7,998 bases of DNA from Bacillota bacterium (GTDB lineage Bacteria; Bacillota; Dethiobacteria; DTU022; UBA8154), in contig DLUO01000105.1 of NCBI GenBank assembly GCA_003444595.1, positions 1 through 7,998 of the forward strand, in the 5' to 3' direction. Below the pieces are notes generated by a model. That model was not told the origin of the DNA, did not search any database, and was given only the letters and a program-made list of their open reading frames with translations. Below, piece by piece: positions 6,026-7,998 of this stretch (the stretch's first letter is position 1; every line of letters starts with the position of its first letter). Position numbers and translations under genes: made by a program.

Positions 6026-6050
6026 TTCCTGTTTTATTAATCTGGACTAA

Positions 6051-6079
6051 GTATAACATTAGACAGTGAAAGCAGTCAA
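6051..6079 (-). promoter_or_regulatory. Sigma-A promoter of the methyltransferase transcript
   Basis: On the minus strand, TTGACT (6074-6079) and TTATAC (6051-6056) are spaced by exactly 17 bases, one mismatch from consensus at -35. Initiation near 6044 would give a leader of about 260 bases containing the hairpins described. Confidence 0.65.
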
Positions 6080-6082
6080 CAG

Positions 6083-6227
6083 TTTAGCGGCTTTTTGGGG
6101 ACAAAAATTTAAAGCGGCGTTTTTATGACCATTTTCAGGAGAGACCAAAAGGAACCCGATTGAGTCGCTGGAAAAGCGATTTTTTTCTACTTTTACCCCA
6201 CTAAATCTGCGATTTTACAAATTAAAG
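6083..6227. other. Intergenic DNA between the two divergent transcription units
   Basis: I see no gene here. The sequence is T- and A-rich, with two GCGGC-containing stretches each followed by a T-run (around 6086-6097 and 6113-6124) and the small plus-strand terminator-like hairpin at 6165-6186. Confidence 0.4.
6165..6186 (+). terminator. Weak terminator-like hairpin
   Basis: TCGCT (6165-6169) pairs with AGCGA (6175-6179) and is followed by seven T. The stem is only five pairs and no plus-strand gene ends here, so the site may shield the downstream promoter from read-through or be chance. Confidence 0.3.
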
Positions 6228-6256
6228 TTTACTGGGCTATATGACCATGTTAAAAT
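6228..6256 (+). promoter_or_regulatory. Candidate promoter for the flavoprotein gene
   Basis: TTTACT (6228-6233) and TAAAAT (6251-6256) are spaced by 17 bases on the plus strand. It lies about 220 bases upstream of the flavoprotein start, leaving a long leader that contains the two inverted repeats at 6400-6450. Confidence 0.35.
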
Positions 6257-6399
6257 GAAGTGAGCGTGAAGCATACTTTACGGGAACTATCGTAGCCCCA
6301 GTTAGCATAAACATCACTATATCTGAGAGCGCAATCGCACTGAAGATACCCTTTCTGCGGCAATTACCCACAGTAACACCACAGGAGAGGGGTGAAAAA
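6257..6399. other. Unassigned leader DNA, possibly a gene remnant
   Basis: No normal gene is found. On the plus strand a frame without a usual start codon is open for 56 codons from 6259 to the stop at 6427-6429, reading for example TIVAPVSINITISESAIALK. On the minus strand a 34-codon frame is also open. Neither has a ribosome binding site, so coding is not supported, but a degraded gene is possible. Confidence 0.25.
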
Positions 6400-6430
6400 T
6401 TTATCCACGGTGCAAAACCCCGTGGATAAA
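6400..6430. repeat. Perfect 11-base inverted repeat upstream of the flavoprotein gene
   Basis: TTTATCCACGG (6400-6410) and its exact inverse (6420-6430) flank a nine-base spacer. The arms contain TTATCCAC, close to a DnaA box, but only two copies occur. It may be an operator or an RNA hairpin; no T-tract follows, so a terminator is unlikely. Confidence 0.6.
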
Positions 6431-6433
6431 GGA

Positions 6434-6450
6434 TTTCAGAATATCTGAAA
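6434..6450. repeat. Second inverted repeat upstream of the flavoprotein gene
   Basis: TTTCAGA (6434-6440) and TCTGAAA (6444-6450) form a perfect seven-base repeat around ATA. It begins three bases after the first repeat and ends 20 bases before the ribosome binding site, so it could be an operator or a leader hairpin. Confidence 0.5.
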
Positions 6451-6484
6451 CTACTTTTTATTAAATAATAAGGTGGTTTACTAT

Positions 6485-7252
6485 ATGAAAAAAATAACTG
6501 CTTTTATCGGAAGCGCGCGGAAAAAGGCAACTTATCAGGCAATTCAGGAGTTTGAGAAAAACTTGAAACAACATGAGGAGATCGACTTTGAGTATGTTTT
6601 CTTAAGTGAGTATAACCTGAAGTTTTGCCAGGGCTGCTGTCAATGCTTTGAAAAAGGAGAAGAATTTTGTCCTCTTAAAGATGACAGGGACGTGCTGCTG
6701 GAGAAGATAGAACATTCAGACGGCGTTATCTTTGCCACTCCGAGTTACGCTTTTCAGGTTTCAGCACGCATGAAGAACCTTTTGGACCGTTTCGCTTTCA
6801 TGTTCCATAGACCAAGATTCTTTGGCAAGACCTTTACAGCCATTGTTACCCAGACTATTCCTGTAGGAGATAATATCCGCAAATATCTTGAAAATTCAGG
6901 AGCGAACCTCGGATTTCATGTGACAAAAGGCTGTTGTGTTTGGACATTGGATCCAATGACCGAAAGTCAGAGGAAAAAATTAGAGCAAAAAGTCAAAAAA
7001 TGCTCGGAGAGGTTTTACAAGGGCCTGATCCGCTCGAAGCCGCCCGTGCCTTCTCTCTTCAGGCTGATGTTATTCAGATTTGGGCGACTGGGCGTTCAGC
7101 ATGCAAATGTGAGGAACTATGACTATTATTATTACAAGGATAAAGGCTGGTTTGAGTCTGATTATTATTATGAAACATCGTTAGGGCCAATAAAAAAGCT
7201 TTTCGGTTATTTCTTCGATTTTTTAGGCCGGCAGTTTGTTAAACATATGTAA
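6485..7252 (+). CDS. Flavodoxin-fold NAD(P)H-dependent FMN oxidoreductase with iron-sulfur-type cysteine motif
   Basis: This 255-residue cytoplasmic protein belongs to the FMN-reductase/iron-sulfur flavoprotein superfamily. The N-terminal strand and phosphate loop are KKITAFIGSARKKATY (2-17). The second FMN-binding stretch is FATPSYAFQVSARMKNLLDRF (83-103). Between them C48, C51, C54 and C62 fit the compact CX2CX2CX4-7C cluster motif of iron-sulfur flavoproteins, with an extra C52. A Tyr-rich segment (212-229) and a basic, aromatic C-terminus follow; I have seen similar tails in clostridial relatives, and they may favour membrane association. The ATG at 6485 is chosen because AGGTGG (6471-6476) lies eight bases upstream; a GTG four codons earlier overlaps that site. 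The substrate, whether quinone, nitro compound or drug, is unknown. An actual iron-sulfur cluster is likely but not shown. Confidence 0.85.
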   Translation: MKKITAFIGSARKKATYQAIQEFEKNLKQHEEIDFEYVFLSEYNLKFCQGCCQCFEKGEEFCPLKDDRDVLLEKIEHSDGVIFATPSYAFQVSARMKNLLDRFAFMFHRPRFFGKTFTAIVTQTIPVGDNIRKYLENSGANLGFHVTKGCCVWTLDPMTESQRKKLEQKVKKCSERFYKGLIRSKPPVPSLFRLMLFRFGRLGVQHANVRNYDYYYYKDKGWFESDYYYETSLGPIKKLFGYFFDFLGRQFVKHM

Positions 7253-7343
7253 GAACATTATCGAGTTAAACTAACCTTTAAAGAAAATTAAAGAAATTAT
7301 TAACAACCCTTCAACAATTCAATATTCGAAAGGAGAAATAAAG

Positions 7344-7748
7344 ATGTCTAATAAAGAAATATTCGAGGGCTTTGATTTTAGCTATAATCCATATGAAAAA
7401 GAGGCCAGGAAACTATGGGGTAACTCAGCAGTAGACGAATCTAACGCAAAAATAGCGAAATTGTCTAAGTCCGAGCAAAAAGAATTGGCTGAAAGATTCA
7501 ATGCAATATATAAGAATCTGGCTGCGCTTCGCCATCTTCCGGCTGATTCAAAAGAAGCTCAAGCTGCAATTAAAGAGTGGTATGTATTTTTGAACGAAAT
7601 AGGCAGCTATTCCCTTGAGGCATTCAAAAATTTAGGTCAAATGTACGTGGACGACATACGCTTCACTGAAAGCATTGATCAATTTGGCCAAGGCTTAGCA
7701 AAGTTCATGCGCGACACAATGGCTATTTATGCTGATACAAATAAATAA
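7344..7748 (+). CDS. Stand-alone TipAS-type antibiotic-recognition domain protein
   Basis: This 134-residue all-helical protein matches the TipAS drug-recognition domain, normally the C-terminal part of MerR regulators such as TipAL. Its best marker is LGQMYVDDIRFTESIDQFGQG followed by LAKFMRDTMAIYA (97-130), together with FNAIYKNLAAL (52-62). No MerR DNA-binding domain precedes it: the gene starts at ATG 7344 with a good AGGAG site eight bases upstream, and the 91-base gap to the flavoprotein gene holds no coding sequence for one. Stand-alone versions are known and can bind thiopeptide-like antibiotics, giving protection by sequestration. It may be co-transcribed with the flavoprotein, and a terminator follows at 7802-7829. 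Drug specificity cannot be read from the sequence. Confidence 0.85.
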   Translation: MSNKEIFEGFDFSYNPYEKEARKLWGNSAVDESNAKIAKLSKSEQKELAERFNAIYKNLAALRHLPADSKEAQAAIKEWYVFLNEIGSYSLEAFKNLGQMYVDDIRFTESIDQFGQGLAKFMRDTMAIYADTNK

Positions 7749-7801
7749 TAAAAATAAAGCACGGTCAACTCAGCCTTAAACGAATAAATGGTTGCTTTTC
7801 G

Positions 7802-7829
7802 AATCCGACGGCTGCGTCAGATTTTCTTT
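7802..7829 (+). terminator. Intrinsic terminator after the TipAS gene
   Basis: AATCCGACG (7802-7810) pairs with CGTCAGATT (7815-7823) around a GCTG loop, with a single mismatch, and is followed by a T-rich run up to 7829. It lies about 55 bases after the TipAS stop and probably ends the flavoprotein-TipAS transcript. Confidence 0.55.
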
Positions 7830-7998
7830 ACGAGGTTGGCAAGTGTTACAGCTATCTAAAAAGCAATCCGCCAGGGATTATGCTAAATTGTTGTAATTAT
7901 TAATAATTTGGGCATGGAAATTGAAGATTAATAGCTGCACACCCTTAAGCAGAAAAGTCCCACCGCATTTCTGCCAAAAAGTATGCATACCCCGGGTG
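7830..7998. other. Right-edge intergenic DNA without a recognisable gene
   Basis: No complete gene is seen. A 14-base AT-only palindrome occurs at 7895-7908, and GCAGAAA (7949-7955) is inverted as TTTCTGC (7968-7974). On the minus strand a frame entering from the right edge ends in YFLAEMRWDFSA at a stop near 7945, possibly the tail of a gene outside the window. Confidence 0.3.

Noticed and set aside
6400..6430. Replication origin suggested by paired DnaA-box-like sequences
   Set aside because: Only two imperfect copies, no AT-rich unwinding region with box cluster and no dnaA/dnaN nearby.
7895..7908. 14-base palindrome AATTATTAATAATT as an operator
   Set aside because: It consists only of A and T in an AT-rich spacer and has no associated gene start, so chance is a sufficient explanation.
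1..7998. CRISPR array, tRNA or rRNA genes
   Set aside because: No regularly spaced direct repeats and no tRNA- or rRNA-like conserved segments were found by reading both strands.

Overview
The window looks like part of a Firmicutes chromosome, most likely from an anaerobic clostridial lineage. This is inferred from strong AGGAGG-type ribosome binding sites, tightly overlapping genes, GTG/TTG starts, and the families present: an IS3-type transposase, a cysteine-rich iron-sulfur-type flavoprotein, a TipAS drug-binding protein, and an ECF sigma factor with a zinc-finger anti-sigma. No rRNA, tRNA or CRISPR array is visible.

Left part (1-1900) is accessory DNA. An IS3-family transposase runs in from the left edge. 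It is followed by a GC-rich stretch of nested inverted repeats (about 785-976). On the other strand comes the N-terminal fragment of a gene that resembles PLD-like/helicase proteins of restriction or defence islands, cut off where the repeat stretch begins. A small Cro/C1-type regulator lies just upstream of the fragment and probably heads the same operon. Its promoter region carries two divergent promoter-like sequences whose -35 boxes sit in the two arms of one inverted repeat, a plausible autoregulatory operator.

Centre (1990-4860) is a compact four-gene operon on the minus strand: ECF sigma factor, zinc-finger anti-sigma factor with one membrane span, a multi-span membrane protein built from an internal duplication, and a LiaF-like membrane protein with a large C-terminal beta-type domain. 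The genes abut or overlap by 0, 4 and 19 bases, and a hairpin terminator follows. The likely job is sensing and responding to cell-envelope stress, with the last two proteins as effectors or sensors.

Right part (4970-7998) holds a class I SAM-dependent methyltransferase on the minus strand, then on the plus strand an FMN oxidoreductase with a CX2CX2CX7C cluster motif and a stand-alone TipAS antibiotic-recognition domain. The methyltransferase has a clear sigma-A promoter 270 bases upstream of its start. Its leader holds a strong hairpin, a terminator, and an alternative pairing that would disrupt that terminator. This is attenuation architecture of the kind seen on inducible antibiotic-resistance genes. 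Two perfect inverted repeats precede the flavoprotein gene. Together these suggest, by inference only, a small drug- or stress-response cluster.

The strongest candidates for something undescribed are the attenuated methyltransferase with its TipAS and flavoprotein neighbours, and the sigma operon with its duplicated membrane protein.
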